Assembly (NCBI RefSeq): GCF_037975245.1
Contig: NC_092569.1
Coordinates: forward strand, 11,935,001 to 11,999,000
Source of the DNA: Apostichopus japonicus
Taxonomy: Eukaryota > Echinodermata > Holothuroidea > Aspidochirotida > Stichopodidae
Length of the DNA: 64,000 nt
Direction: 5' to 3'
The notes beneath the pieces were generated by a model. It searched no databases, was not told the DNA's origin, and worked only from the letters and a program-made list of their open reading frames with translations. The position numbers and the translations under genes are program-made. Below are positions 44,251 to 58,377 of the stretch, in pieces; the first letter of the stretch is position 1, and each line of letters begins with the position of its first letter.

Positions 44251-47200
44251 CACTATTCAAAGTTCGTCCCCATTGATTGAGGTGGTCACTACACGATGAA
44301 TCTATCACTATTATTATGAGTGAGTATTTTGCACAGGTCTAGTGTGGAACATTTTCAAATTCAACTCTCTGTTCCCTGTTTAACAATCTTTCATTAATCA
44401 ATGTAACTTGTTTTATGTCTTGTATATACTATACCCTTTGTAGATCTTATATTTTGTAAGAAATTCCTTGATTTACATCAGGATTTCATTTTGTCTTTGC
44501 CACCAAGCTAGTAAGATACTTTAAATATTTATCAAACAAAGCTCCATTTACTGTAAACAGATGGTTCATCTACTATGAACCAGAACAGAGATCTGAGAAT
44601 GTGTCAGCAGCACAGCTCATTTTTTGCAAAAATGTGAATCTCAATAGATTCTAAACTGGGTATATTGGTAATGCCTTAAGGTACAGAGTGAGTGGGAGGT
44701 AGGGGGGGGGGTTGGGGAGGGGAATGGTTAATTACAGTAAGGTATAGGTATGGCTTCTGTTAATAGCCGTGTGCAGTAAGTACACACAGTGTAGGTGTGG
44801 TGGAGTTTGCATACACGTATGTAATCAATATTTTAGCAAAACGTGTAACTTGTCAGTGTACTGCGAAGTGCGCTGCTCAACTATTCACTGAAATGGAAAG
44901 TTCGTCTCTCCGGGGTTTTCCCCTCATAATATCCTTTCATTTTATATCGCAGTACTAAACTTGTATCTCGACTGTGGTTTTCATATTGTCTAGAGAGTGA
45001 TCAGGTTAAATATTTGATTGTTGACATACTTACAGTAGTAGTAAAATCACAGATGGTAATTATGGAGGTACTGAAGTGTGTAATATTTACAAGACTGCTA
45101 ACCTGTACAGTATGCTGTACACACTGAAGCTGCAGTCTTGCCGTAGTATAGGGAGATGTATGGCAGGGACGGCAACTGTACCGAGACCGTGAATAACGTT
45201 GAAAGATGCGATATACGACGTTGATACAAGTAGCCCCCCCCCCCGCCTCTTTGGCAGATATATATGTCAGTGCCGGGCTAGGTCTGACATAATTTGTCAG
45301 TTTTAGTGCTCCGAGTTATGATCTTGGAAGTACATGGTTAAGGTTATCCTGTGATGTACAGTACAGTACTTAGCAATACATGTGTTCTGAGACCTGTGTA
45401 TTGTGGCATAGATGGAGCGCCACCAGCTGGTTTAGACAATCTGTGGATTACTACTGTATATATGTCTGTTATAATGACAAGTTAAAATGAAGTACGCTTA
45501 TTTTATTTTCAATCCTTGCACAGGCTGCAACTGAAATAACCTTACAGATGGGCCATAGAAATTAGAAAGAGTAATTAATAGCACGCAACCTTTTTTTTAA
45601 GCACATGGTTGGAACTCCACCTCTTTTGGAAGGGTCTGAAACCTTTAAAAGACCGGTCCAGAATTAAACCAAACTAAAATCTCTGATAAAAACAAAGGAA
45701 CAAAGATGGAAGTGTATACTGCCCACGTTCAACATTTGAGTGTTTTCTTGATGTTTCCTTTTCTCTATATAAAATTTAATTTTCTTGTTTTACTTTGTAA
45801 GATGAAAAATGAAATGAAAAAAGTAATTACCTGGACATGGTCCATATACAATGTTTTCAGGTCTGCTCAGGACCTAGACCATTTAAATTGTGGTTTAGGG
45901 TATTTAAAACAGTAATAATGACCTTGATGTATAAGTTTTGGAATCAAGTAAAGAGATTGCATACAGTACAGTAGTTAATTATCAGAGCCCATCCCTTACA
46001 GCCTCTGATTGGCTGTTACAGTACCACTCAAAGTACAGTCTCTAATGAGATGGTGTGAGATAGTGGTTTGCCAGATGAGGCCACGCAAGTTACAAGACAC
46101 GGTTCACCTTTTTGTGGACAGGGTATTATTGTAGGTCAGAAAATGGAGTAATGAGATCTCCTCTGCCCCACCACCTCCCTCACACCCTCCCTGCCCCACT
46201 CCCTCCCCAGGAAATTCTTGTTTTATTCATGGTGAGAAATAATCGTCCCAGTCGTCTTGACAGAAATTGGGTACAAAGGAAAAAGAGTTTGAATTTGTGA
46301 CTTTATAATTTCTTCATTTCATGATTATTCCTTTATTTGAAAACATATCTATCTATCTCTCTCCTAGCTTTCTCAGTGAATGCATGGGTGGTACTGATTA
46401 AATAATTGAAATTTGATATTGTTGTAAATATATTTCTGTCTTATTTTAAGTAAATGGTAATAACCTGGCAAGGGACACAAAAAGATTTATCTTTAATGAA
46501 AAACCCTCAGGGATGGAATACTTTGCAGGCACTGTTCTAATAATAAAGTCCCACAGACATCTGTGCACAGTTGCACATATAGTATGTCTCAGTTGCTCAT
46601 GTTATACAGACAGTAGTTGCATAGCGCCCTCTACAAGTTATTTAGGGAGTTTTCACTTTCTAAGCACTGCACTGATTCATTCTCCATGTTGTTTATTTAA
46701 AATTTGTTTCATGTTAATACTCGTATATTGTGCAGTAACTTTCAAATGTGCATAACGACATCTCTGTACTGCCTAAAAGTCATAAAATTAAAAAGAAAAA
46801 AAGAGAAATGTGCATCGTTTCATATTACCGTGAAAATAACTTGTCTTAGCTGGGCAGTATCGGCTCTCATGTGACGAGAGAAGTTGTGTTGTTTAACAAG
46901 GTTCTCTAGCTGATCATGTAACATTAGAGCTTGCCCAACCACTGTGATATATGGTCTGTGTTAAGTGTGAATATTCACTTCCTAGGTTAAAGTGAGATTT
47001 ATAGTAAAATTTACTTTACAAATAAGGATAACATCTCTTTGATGAATCAGGGAGGAATAGCATTTTGACTCTGCTTTTTAATAATCAAAACCGACAACAA
47101 CAAAAAAGGAAAAAAAGAAGATACTGTGAACAGATAAATAAATTTATGAATGAAAACAATAAATTTATCATGAATACAATAACTTTAATTGACCATAAAA

Positions 47201-50060
47201 GTATAAAATGTTTTCCCGCTGAGACCGTGACATTGCTTCTGATCAGTGCACTAGAATAGGTAGTCCAGTCAATTTCATGAACAGACACAATGTTTCAGCC
47301 TGGATATGGTAACATATTTCTCAAGAACTGAATGTGGTCTTAACATGTACTGTACGTGTACAATATCCTGGATTAACTACTGTATATTGTAGGTTAATGT
47401 GTTGAACACATCGACATAAACATAGACTTAGATTGCTTTTTCTTGGAAAACAAATTCTTGTTCATAGATCTTATCTTCACAAAAACGTGCTATACAAAGA
47501 AGATTTTTGGCTCCTGTAAGCGATCTTTTTTTATTTCAATTATATATGATTTATTTATTTCAATTGTTAAAATGAGACCATTGTCCAGCATGTTCCTTTC
47601 CATAGATCTAGGTTTCTTTCTCTACATACTGTGGTATTCTGCTTTCCCTTTAAAAACATTTTTCTCGGAAAACAAATCCTTGTTATTATCTAATTTTCAC
47701 CAAAACTCAGGCGATCCAGGGAAGTTTTTTGGCTTAGGTAGAAACCCTTTTTTTTAATTCAACTTTGTTAAAATGAAAATGAGTCATTTCTGGGAAAAAT
47801 GTTTCAATGTGCTCCAAAACTGAACTCTCACTTTTCTTTCCTAGTTTGATTGTTTTTGGCCCTTGTAATCTAATATGACACGTAGATATATATATATATG
47901 TATATATATTTGCATGTATGACTGACTGTGCAGTATCGATAGATTTAAGAACTTGTGTACTGTATAAACTCTTCCTTTGAATGTTGTGGCAGGATTTGTA
48001 TTTTGTTTTTTGCCTCGCTCAAATGGTTAGAAGCATCTGAAACATATAATCATCTATAGATTGCTAGCTCAAAAACCCACCGGGGGCCAGTTATTTCTGG
48101 ACCCGTATCGGAGTTATTGCCGAGTAGTAAATACTGTTCAGCCGAGTCTTCCGTGGATTCGATTTATACCGTATGTCTAGTCTGCAAACTGACGAACGGC
48201 AATTTGGCTAGCACGTTTTTCCCTCCTGCGGAGGTGACTTAGCTCCGTAGGCCAGTTCAACCGCGAGAAAGCTTGGGGTAAACTTTTAACATTTGTTTCT
48301 TTACGACTAGAGTAAGAGGTAGTACCGATAACTTTAGCTTATCATTTAGTTTTTTGTTAACTTGTTTTAAAAGTAAATGTGGATGACAGTGGGTGAACAG
48401 TTCATACCAGAATGATATTTAAGCTCATCAGTGTTGATGCCAAATATGCTAGCACACAAGGCCAAACATGTACAGTATCTATATAGTCAGTTTGTTTTAA
48501 TTATTGTAGGAACCATAGTATTTAATATGAGACCAAATTCACAGCCTTAAAAACTGCTATATTATAGAAACTTTGAAGACTGAATTATTTCCTCACCCTT
48601 TGAATGTTAATGAACACCAGTTGAAATACTGTATTATAAGTTTTTGACAAATTCATGATATTTGTAACTGAATGTGTGGTCATTACAGTTTGTCAATAGT
48701 TTATTGGCACTACTGCATGACCTTTGGATGATCTATCTGTTGCATCTCTATTGCATGTCTGTTGCATGGCTTGTACGGTTGAGCGGTCACTCACAGAAGT
48801 CAAGGAAAGTCGGCCTTAGTGATGACTGAGTTGGAGGGCCTTGACTATAATCCCTCACTCAATGGTGAGATTATCAGACCCATTCCCCATTGTCCGACTT
48901 GATGCAACTCTCACGCACAACTGTCTTGTTTTTTCTTGTTTTCTTTTCCACGGCGGCGGCCGGTATCATTTCTATTTGGTTTACTCTGTAGGTACTTAGA
49001 GAGCTGTAGTCAGAAGGGGGGAATGCTCGACCAGCGATTGTTCTTTTTGTTTTCATCCTTCTTGTCCTTCACATCGCAGTTTGCTACAACAGCCAGCAAG
49101 CCATGCAAGCAGGGTGTAGTTGTTTCGTGAAGTGATAGTTTATTCCTTCCCCATCGGAGAGCTTAGTAACGATATTAACAGAGCAACGTAACCTGGTAGC
49201 CAGATCTTTACAAGCTCTGTGATGTTAAGAAGCATTCATCCATCTCTCTCTCATTTACTGTATACATGCATACGTCTATACCTGGGATCTGCACATCAGT
49301 ACATGTCAGTCAATCAAGGTAGTAGCTGAAGGGACATATCTCTGCCATTATAGATTTATTGGTCTCGGAATAATTGACTGCAGGAAGGCAGGTTGCTGTT
49401 AGTAAGAGATGCACAGCAGGGGGATGATTAAATAGAGTATTATAAAGCATCGCAATCTCTCAAGAGCAGCTGCGGGTGAAGCTACGCTCGCTCTCTCGCA
49501 AGATACAAACTGTCCGTGTACCGATCTCGAGCTCCTGTACAAATGTTGGTATGTCCCATTGGAAAATGGCTAGTACCGCCGACTAGTGTGTGATAATTTC
49601 AGGATCTCGTGTTATTTTTAAGGAGGGGATTAACCCTGACAGAGAGAGAGAGTCTTGGTCAACTTTGATTTCAGCTTCTAAGTGGTGTTTGGGTGTTTTT
49701 ATTGCTGCTCTGAGAAACTTGCTGATCAAAGGATATTCTTATTGTAGCGATCTAGTGAGAACTGAATGGAATGAACATGTTGTTTTAGTCACACTGTCGT
49801 TTTGGATTTATCTTCAGTAAAAAGGTGTATTTTTGCAAAAGATCAATCGGATGTCTCAGATGTGTTTTTGCTTTCCAGTGGTGAGTCACTCATGCGCTTT
49901 GCAGCTTTGGAATTTTATGTATATAACTGCTGTATTAAATGCCTATAACACTCCCTTGGACACTTATTTATGGTTATTGAGTATCTTCTTGAATTTGTAA
50001 CTACTGTACTGTATTAAATGCCTATAACCTTGGACACTTATATATGGTTATTTAGTAACT
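44251..50060. other. No gene seen; intronic sequence with small duplications
   Basis: No supported exon. Two diverged copies of a segment of about 100 bases lie at about 47435-47530 and 47655-47755 (GGAAAACAAATYCTTGTT and GAAGWTTTTTGGCT shared). A tandem duplication of about 75 bases lies at about 49930-50070 (TATTAAATGCCTATAAC and GGACACTTATWTATGG shared). Confidence 0.5.
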
Positions 50061-50258
50061 TCTTGAATGTCGTCAAGTTCATGTGGTGTCCCTCCACTGT
50101 TTATCTCCTACCTCTCCTCTTCCCCTGTTGGTTTCTTTCTTTCTTCTCTCCATCCCTTGTCTACTAATCCCCTTACATGTATCTCATTGTGTTCACCATG
50201 CTCATTAACCTGTCTGTATTCTGTGTGTGTTTTTGTCCCTTCTGTTACTTGTCATTTA

Positions 50259-50297
50259 GCCTCTGAAGAAGATCCTGATAGGATCGAAACGTCAGGC
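50259..50297 (+). ncRNA. Hammerhead-like motif in a second dispersed repeat
   Basis: GCCT (50259-50262), core CTGAAGA (50263-50269, fits CUGANGA), one extra A, stem II GATCC (271-275) with GGATC (281-285) around TGATA, core GAA (286-288), a minimal palindromic stem III ACGT (289-292), C293 completing the GUC cleavage triplet, and AGGC (294-297) pairing with GCCT as stem I. The extra A after the core and the missing stem III loop depart from the consensus. A self-complementary stem III could pair between two molecules, as in known dimeric hammerheads. Activity is unproven. Confidence 0.45.
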
Positions 50298-50368
50298 CAA
50301 CTTACTTACTCTTACAGTACACAGTACAGTACACATTCTCTTACACAGGCTCTCTAGGGGATAAGCAA
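50259..50368 (+). repeat. Dispersed repeat related to 28388-28465
   Basis: The hammerhead-like segment is followed by CGTCAGGCCAACTTACT, an ACAGTAC-rich linker, and CACAGGCTCTCTAG then GGATAAGCA, which also end the copy at 28388-28465. No protein-coding part is present. Confidence 0.8.
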
Positions 50369-50369
50369 C

Positions 50370-53300
50370 AGTTCATGCGGTATGAGCATTTGCAAATAAT
50401 TGAAAGAATTTCATTTCATTTCCATATTACGTACTTCTATGGTACATGTATATAACGCCAGACGAAAATAAGCATTTATAAAAATGTTTCAAATAATTTG
50501 AAATCAATTGTAGGATCATGAAATATGCCACGAGCTACAAGTCTAGTGGAGTATATTCTCTGTGACTTGGAGTCGTAATTAATGCAACATTATATACATT
50601 ATGAATAGACAAGCTTGTACACGTGTATAACTCTTACCCATAGCATACAGTACAGTAACATTACATTCTCAAACAACACCTATAAAAAAACAGGAAAGGA
50701 TCTTGTCCTCTCGTTTGAGAAAAAAGTCTGACAAGATACATATTTCTCCCCCCCCCCCCTTTTACTTAACCTTTTATACAGTATACATGTACAGCGGTAA
50801 TACGAAAGACGCCTGTCTCACTGTCAAACTTCAAGAATCTAATGAAATCGTTGATTTATAATATAAACAAATTCATTTAGTGAAATCTTTCAAGGATTGT
50901 AATATCTCCTCCAATGGAAATTTTAGTTTTCTACTTGATAGATTTGGTATTTAAAATTGTGTGAGAACTTGTTGACCAGATTTAAGGCAAAAGAAAGAAA
51001 GCTGCTCAAAGTTGCATTTTGAATTGCGTGTTCAGTTTGTGTCGCTTTGACCAATTAGCCATTTTTTATTCAGGCATAATTAGATGTACCTTTCATCTTT
51101 AATTACAGTACGTGGGCTGTATGGACTAAAACAATATTCCTGTACGTCCTAAATTACTACTGACTTGCTTTCAATTGTGCAATACAGAAATGTTTAGACT
51201 CTCCCACACATGTAATGAATGTATTCTTTCATCGCTTTTTTCCTCATTTGCCAATTTTAATTTGATTTTTATTGAGGCCAATTTTTGTTTTGTTTTTTTG
51301 CCATGATGCCATGTAATGTGTGGTATACATGGTCACATCAGATTGTAACAAATTTGATGCAAAATGCAGCTTTAAGTAAAAAGAGTAAAAAAAAACTAAT
51401 AAAACTTTGACATTTTTGTTCTTTTGCTATATAGATATGAATCATCCACATGGCTGTCAGCTGTTGACTAGTGCTTCATTCTTTGTTATTATTACTTACT
51501 TAGAAGTCATATTTTGTTGATACTAATGGCTGATTTATATTGTTTTATTGTTACAAAAGACAACTTTTTTTGACACTTGCTTGGGTGATGTTTGTTATAC
51601 ACTTACCATCTTTTCAACCTGCAGTTTGCAACTACAGAACTACTGTGCAAATGCATGTCAATTTGATGGTCCATTCTCCATTGTTACAGGAAAACACTGT
51701 AATGCATGGGATTTTACACCATGTTAATTATTTGAGCATAGTGAAGATGTTCTGGGACCCGGTATGAAAGTCGACTACACTGTTTCTCATCATTGTGCCA
51801 TTCATGGTTCAAGTATTTGCATAGAGTCAATGATTGCATTAGAATTCACATATCGATGTGTCTTCACATTTAATAAAAAGAGCAAAATGTTACAAACTTT
51901 TACAGTGCACAATGTTGTGCAGGTGCTATAACCAGCAAACAGTATGTACAGTAGGTCTGTACTCGTCTGTATAATCTATCATAAAGTTGCCCGTACCCCC
52001 CCATACCCCCTCTCCTTACTCAAAACTCCTGTCTTTCCTGGCAGGGCTCATGAGTGCGTGCGTGTGTGTGTGTGCATGACCTAGCTTTAAGAACCCTTTC
52101 GCTACTCTCTTTAACTTTACCATGCTATAGAGTGGACAATGAAGGTATCTAATTTGGGATCTTGGGACATTGATTTTGGTGCTCATTTTTCGCTCCTTAA
52201 TTGTAGAAGGTATTATAATGCTTTCATAGCACTGTACGAGGCTTAATTCCTTGTTGAATGTAACCCAATAGATCTTTAGGTTGGCTCCATAGCATAGTAA
52301 CCCCCAATGTACAACTTCATTGATTTCCGACGTCAATTTCAACTGAGCACTACAGTACTGTAAAGATCGCCTCGATACTTTAAGCTGGGCTGGTCAATAG
52401 CTCCTTTTGTAATTTTGATTGGCTGAATTGAAGGAGTGGTATGTTACTGTAGGTATGGATAATTTTAATAGGTGTAGTATTCACTTTGACAGCTAAGAGA
52501 ATGCACCAAACTATAAATGACTTTAACAGTCTCATATCACTTGATATTTATAATACAAACTTCTTTCTACATTACTTAACAAAAGACTGGATCTGAGTTC
52601 CCTTAAAATTCATGACATGACCTGGAGTCCTTGCGTGACACATTTCTTTAATGCATGCATTCTGTAAATAGCATATATACCGTATATTCTCTATGGTGCC
52701 CCACTCAATGTTATCTGTAATCAATAGAACCCTGTAGCTATGCAGGGGGGCCCTAATTAGAACCTTTCCAGCCATGTTTAACATGTACACAGTTTGAACT
52801 CAGCTGAAAAGTACATAAATTTTATAAGTCTGATATAACAGAGTTTTTTTTTGGTTCTTTTGTGGGGGCTTGAATTACACTCTTTTTCCTGTTTCTTTGA
52901 GACCTGAAAAATTTACATGAATGACAGTCAGGGAAAATCAGAGAACAGACGGTTTATTAATTGTCAAACCACCACTTTTGAAATTAAACATGTTACTGAT
53001 TATTTCTCCATCACTGTAGTTACAAGCATACACCTGCACAGGGCCAATTGACGTAAGTGTGGAAAGGGGCGCAGCGTAGAGGCCATTTCCTGGGCTATCA
53101 ATTTGAGATGAAAAGGCAAAGAAAGTATCAGCAAAAGTAGAGTGCATGGTGGGGGTGTTCACATGGCAATACAAAAGCAAAAAAAAAAAAAAAAAATTGC
53201 AGTGTAAATAATTAATGGTAGTCAGTATAGGCCCCAAATTATAGCACACTATAATTGCTAGAAGTTTTCAAAAGTACTTTCCTGGAGGTCTTTACTATCG

Positions 53301-54540
53301 GAATTGTTCTCAGACAATTTTTATCAAGATAACTGAATGTCCCAGTGAGGAAAATTTCCTCAAAAGTTGTAATAAAAACAGTTTAAGAATTCTGACCAGA
53401 GGTGACCATATTTGAATATCTAGCATATTCGGGGCCAATACAACCTGCCTTTAACATTAACACTTAGGTGTCCCTCTGGTTCTCAAGGTATATTCAAACT
53501 TACTGTGTACAGTATGTTATGTATGATTAGTGTGAGGTCCATAAATTGTGCTGAGTTTTCAATGATAATGGTTTTAAACCAACTTATCATGTGTCTGTGA
53601 AGTTTGTTTATGTCTTCAGGTACAGTAGTTCTAAAAAGTTGCCTTTTTTGATCTAAAGGGAAAATTGTATAATTCACTGGCATTAAGCCAGCAACTGGCC
53701 TGAATTTCGTGACCCGATTGTTCACAAAGAAAGCAGAAACTTGGAAATATAAATTGTTTTCTATAAACTTGATATACTAGATATTGAAGTCTCATACACT
53801 GGGTTGATATTATCGGAGGGACTCTTCTTGTGTAAAGAACTCATCCAGAATATTTTTACAAAATATCAGTGCAAGACAGCTGGTTGAATTCGTCAGTTCT
53901 AGCTCCACAGGTAACTAATTTTTAAATCAGTCGAAGATTGGATGTAGTGTTTACGGCAGATGACGTAACAGTTGATAACAAATACCAAACAGTCTGGAGA
54001 CGACTCTTGGGAACAGTCTCAGTCGATACATTTTCATGTATTCTTTGATCATCAAAGTACATTAGTCTTCCTGTTTTGCTTTTTTTATGGGGTTTTTTGA
54101 CATAAATGTTAAACGCACGATCATTAAGTAATGTGCCCGTAATTTGTTAAGTAACTGCAGATTTTTTCGCCACTGCTTTGTTTGTTTTTGAAAAGCGAAT
54201 GAGAAAAATATTTTAATGACTTCAAGAAACAGCTTGAGAGTGCTGTGACATAAGGTTACTTGTCATCTTAAGGTTGGGGACTCACATAGTGGTACTCACC
54301 GGGGAACTTGACCTCGTTTGAAGAAGTATAGCTTTTAAAACTGCCCTGCTATCTTCAAGAGCTACTCTCGCATGGTACATCCTAGTTTGCTGTCTGTGAC
54401 CAAGAGAAATTGCAACATCAAAAAGCTATCTGGATCAAAGAATCAGCTGCTAGCTTGGTTCACAATATGTATATATATATGCCTTTGGTAAGTTGAAGTT
54501 TATCGTGGCGCAGAGTGCTCTATGTCCGGTGGACAGAGCG
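50370..54540. other. No gene seen
   Basis: AT-rich putative intron sequence. Short open frames have no recognisable domain. A C homopolymer is present at 50747-50758 and an A homopolymer near 53179-53196. Confidence 0.5.
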
Positions 54541-54548
54541 AAGTATAG

Positions 54549-54720
54549 GTGAGAATCAGAACTTTGAGACTAGTGGAACACTAGTAGTTGTTACTCAGAG
54601 TTTCACGCGTTTGAGCGATCATCAACATGAAGCTACCAGTTGTCTGATGATTGCTCAAACCTGTGATACTCTGAGTAACAACTACTAGTGTTCCACTAGT
54701 CTCAACTAATTCTCATCTAA
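54549..54720. mobile_element. Foldback repeat with hammerhead-like sequence in each arm
   Basis: Two inverted arms of about 75 bases (about 54549-54624 and 54645-54720) match at most positions and surround a loop of about 20 bases. Landmarks are GAGACTAGTGGAACACTAGT in the left arm and its exact complement in the right. Each arm holds a copy of the hammerhead-like sequence seen at 5533-5579. Within each arm, ACTAGTG-TTC-CACTAGT makes a further perfect small hairpin. RNA from either strand would fold into one long stem. No target duplication was found. Confidence 0.8.
54633..54688 (+). ncRNA. Hammerhead-ribozyme-like motif, copy 2 (core-mutated)
   Basis: CTA-CC-AGTTGT (54633-54643), core CTGATGA (54644-54650), stem II region (54651-54664), core reads GAT (54665-54667) instead of GAA, stem III ACT/AGT, A54677 at the cleavage position, and ACAACT-AC-TAG (54678-54688). 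Stem I pairs fully, with a 2x2 internal loop. The GAA-to-GAT change should inactivate this copy, so it is a decayed member of the family. Confidence 0.5.
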
Positions 54721-57700
54721 ACATTTGGTTTCTGAAGTTTATGGTGTCACTGAAAAGATTATTTTAGTTGCTTGTAAATTTTTCTTCGAGCTACTTTTCT
54801 TGAAGGCTGTCCGAGGTAAAATTCGGTCAGCATCTTTTGGAATTCTCTTCACCTAGAACCTTTCTCATGGAGTCAACTTTATCTTGCATACATAAATTCT
54901 TACCTGAAAGTGATAAGCAGGGAATAATATGTCAAATACAATGCCTCCTCCCCTCCATCTACCACCTCACCCCCTCCCCTAAAAAAAACGTAAAAAACAA
55001 AACAATGGAAAATGCTACGCATAATTACTTAAAGGCTATAGTGTTAGGATGCATAGCAGGTCTGTACGTAGGAATTAAAGCCCATAATAATTTAAAAAAG
55101 ACAAAATTTAGGATCTTCAGAAGCAATGATTTGCAATATATTTGAACAGATATTTTTTCCCTGGTAGGCATTAAATTCAATGATTATGCGTAAACTTTCT
55201 GCCTGTCCACCTGACCAAATATTTACCTTGGAAACCATAAAGTTTCTTGATTCAGGACTCGCCCGTATATATTGTCGTCACATAGCTTTTGTTAATTTCT
55301 CATGATCTATGGGAACATTTCAATTACAAGTACAGTGTAGTTTTATTATCTATGTACTGTAGTGATCTTCAATTACTTAAATTTATGATTTATTTTCACC
55401 TCACATTTCTTATAGTCTGGCCTGCATTCAGATAAACCAATTAAGGTTTACTGTACTTTCATCACTACACTAGTCAAAACAACTTAATTATCAGACAATG
55501 TTTTGCTTTCATGTTTAAAGTATTACTTTTTAAGTGGGTGACTTGATATTCATTTTGTCCATTAATTAATATCCAATTAATATGTACTTTCATCTTGCAT
55601 GTCATCAATCTTTTGGAGAGTTAAAAGGTTCCAGAATTCCCAAGCTAGGTCTTCTTCATAATATTTTATTCAGATATTTGTTACTTGAGAGATTTTTGGA
55701 ATCACCCGCCATACGCGAAGGCTGTACACATTCCTGTGTATTGTATCAAGGCCAAACTTACAGTAGATCTAATCGAGTCTGACCAATGCGTGCCGCACTT
55801 TGTTACGTCTCGACGTCGAAAGTCAGTGTTAGATTCAAATTTTCTGGCAGGACGGGCTTACATTTCAAGCACTCTCTCACAGAAACTAATATTTACTTCG
55901 TTCCCCACTTACCTGTCTCCCCACAACCTATGCACCACATTCTACCGTGTCTAGAATGCCCTGGTAATAAAACTAATATTCATCACAGGGCAAGCCCATC
56001 CCCCCCTCCCCCAATTGAGTTTTGTGTTGCATCTGAGAAGCAGCTAATGGTCTGAGTATTAGACTAGGTAGTCCAGTCACTTCAATTGATTAACCTCAGT
56101 TGTTGATCGGATCATTTTCTCAGTAGTTAAGAAGTGCGATAGAAATATAACTTGGACTGATAGCATATTGGCCAATGTGACTTTTAGTGGTCTACAACAT
56201 ATCAAAATTAATTGTGTGTCTAAAATTCATCCTCTAAGTAATTACATGGTAATTTGATTTGGAAATAATGCTAGACCAAACTGTGAATGATCTTTTGAAA
56301 GTTGTTTATTTACCAAACTTATGCTGAATTCCCTGATGTTGTGTTCAGTGTGTTTAAGTTTAATTGAAACTGCATGCATGGTTCTACAGTGTCTCAAAGA
56401 TTAATGTTGACAATATGCAGCACTTGACATAAATTTATAAACCATAAACCTGGGAAAGATCTCTACTTGATGAGCCATCTGTTCAAAATTTTGCTGTTCA
56501 AGTACTGTTCTTCAGCTCAGTGAGATGTCAAGGTTGTTCACATTTACTTTAGTTGAGTGCAGTACCCACCCCTGTGTCAAAAGAAGAATGCTGAGGGGGC
56601 TGCAGCATCCAGAAATACATGCTGGGTCAGCTTTATCAGCAATAAAATACCACTTTCAACCTCAAATGTCAACATTTAAAAGTAAAAAATTGAGTTTTAT
56701 CCTGTCCTGTTTGGTCCTGTTCCGTATGGTCCAGCTGTACAGTACCTTCTCAAAAATTCCTACCCTTGTTTTTGTCTAATGCCATGTTCTTAGCGCTTCC
56801 TTTAATTTTGTCACACACTGAAGGGGATAAATTTTCAGTCCTCTGTATTGCATCCCATAATACGGTGCACGCACAATGGTCAAGTTGCTATGGACAAGTG
56901 GAAAGATAGTTTTGTACACTGTTGTTATTTGGTAAGAGATAAAATGCATAGAGCCTTCTGGAAAAAAAGAAGAAGAAAATGCTTACTCTGTGAGTTATTC
57001 CCTTCATGGTGGGCTAGCATTGTAGGCCTATAGAAGCTTACAGTGTACAGTAGTCAGGTTCCAAATCATAATGAGAGGACTACCAGATCTGGGCCATCTA
57101 ATAACGTACTGATAAATCGGTACCAGGGATGGATTTTGGTAACCGATGCTTCACGATTGTGTCGTCGATTGTGTATTGAAAAGTATGAACATTGTTAGTA
57201 AGGGCACACATTTACTTGAGGAATTGTAAGTGGCATCATAAATCATGGCTGATGTCATTCATAACAGCCTATATAGAACTTGCAATCAATTGATTATTGC
57301 CCAGCTGGCATTTATTTGACCAGTGCTAGATATATTCTGATCAGATCCGAGCTTCTTGCCATTCATGTCTCTACATGTATACTGTACATGTGTCAGTACC
57401 TGTTGTCACTTTTCGAATCGTGTACATTATTATTATGTACCGTGTTATCTAGTCTAACGCGCGACCAGGTGCGGCGAGGCTTACAGCGACTGTTTTCCCG
57501 CCACCGTCCATAGCACTGTGCATCTATTAGTCACTCAGACTGTCAAATTTGCGGGCGAGTATGTACGACTCATTGAAATGGTAGATGAAGTCGAAATGTA
57601 AATGAGGTAATAGAACACCAAAACGTTGTCGCAATCGAACTGTTGATTTCAAACGGTTTGTTTAGTGCGAGATTCTGGCATATTTTGAGCATTCTTGTTT

Positions 57701-58377
57701 GTCAGTCCCTTCGGGGAGGCAAAAACAGGATTTTTAAACAAAGTGACAATTTACAGAGATTGGCTGAACGATTGTTTAGTATGGTCAGGTGAGGTGGATT
57801 GTCAAATTGGTTGTCGACTATTATCATGACATGCACAGGGGCAAAAAAATATATTAAAATACTTTGAAAAATTTGACAAAGGAGGGAAGAAAATGGAACA
57901 GCAGAATTTGGTTACATTGTTTTGAATTCCAACAGTTTTTCTGTGAAATTTAAACAGATGTGCCGAAATTTGGGACTATTTGAACGTTGAGGTGGTTGAA
58001 ACTGTCGTTTGTGTTTATACAGTCACAATTATTTCTCTTGCAATCAACCAAATGGTTGTTTTTTTTATATTTTTTTTAGGTGTCTTCTAGCATTAACTTC
58101 TCACCCGATGTTAAACCTGTAAGATACTATAGACTCAAATGTCGTTTTTTTCAAAACCAGCATGACTACCACACTTTCACAGCAAATCTACTGTATGTAC
58201 ACCTATATAGCAAGGTAGCCCGGCCATTGGATTGAAATAATGGACCCAGGCCCTAAAGTGGATATTGTCACTTCAGGCTATTGTACAGTGTCTCAAAATT
58301 GTATGGAAGCAGCAGGAAAAACTCTAAAGATCTTGTAGGAAACACAGACATTTCACAAAAAAAGGATCAGTTTTAAT
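54721..58377. other. No gene seen
   Basis: AT-rich putative intron sequence. Short open frames lack domains or splice support. Confidence 0.5.

Noticed and set aside
50067-50357. 96-codon plus-strand frame
   Set aside because: Covers the dispersed repeat with the hammerhead-like segment and a pyrimidine-rich stretch.
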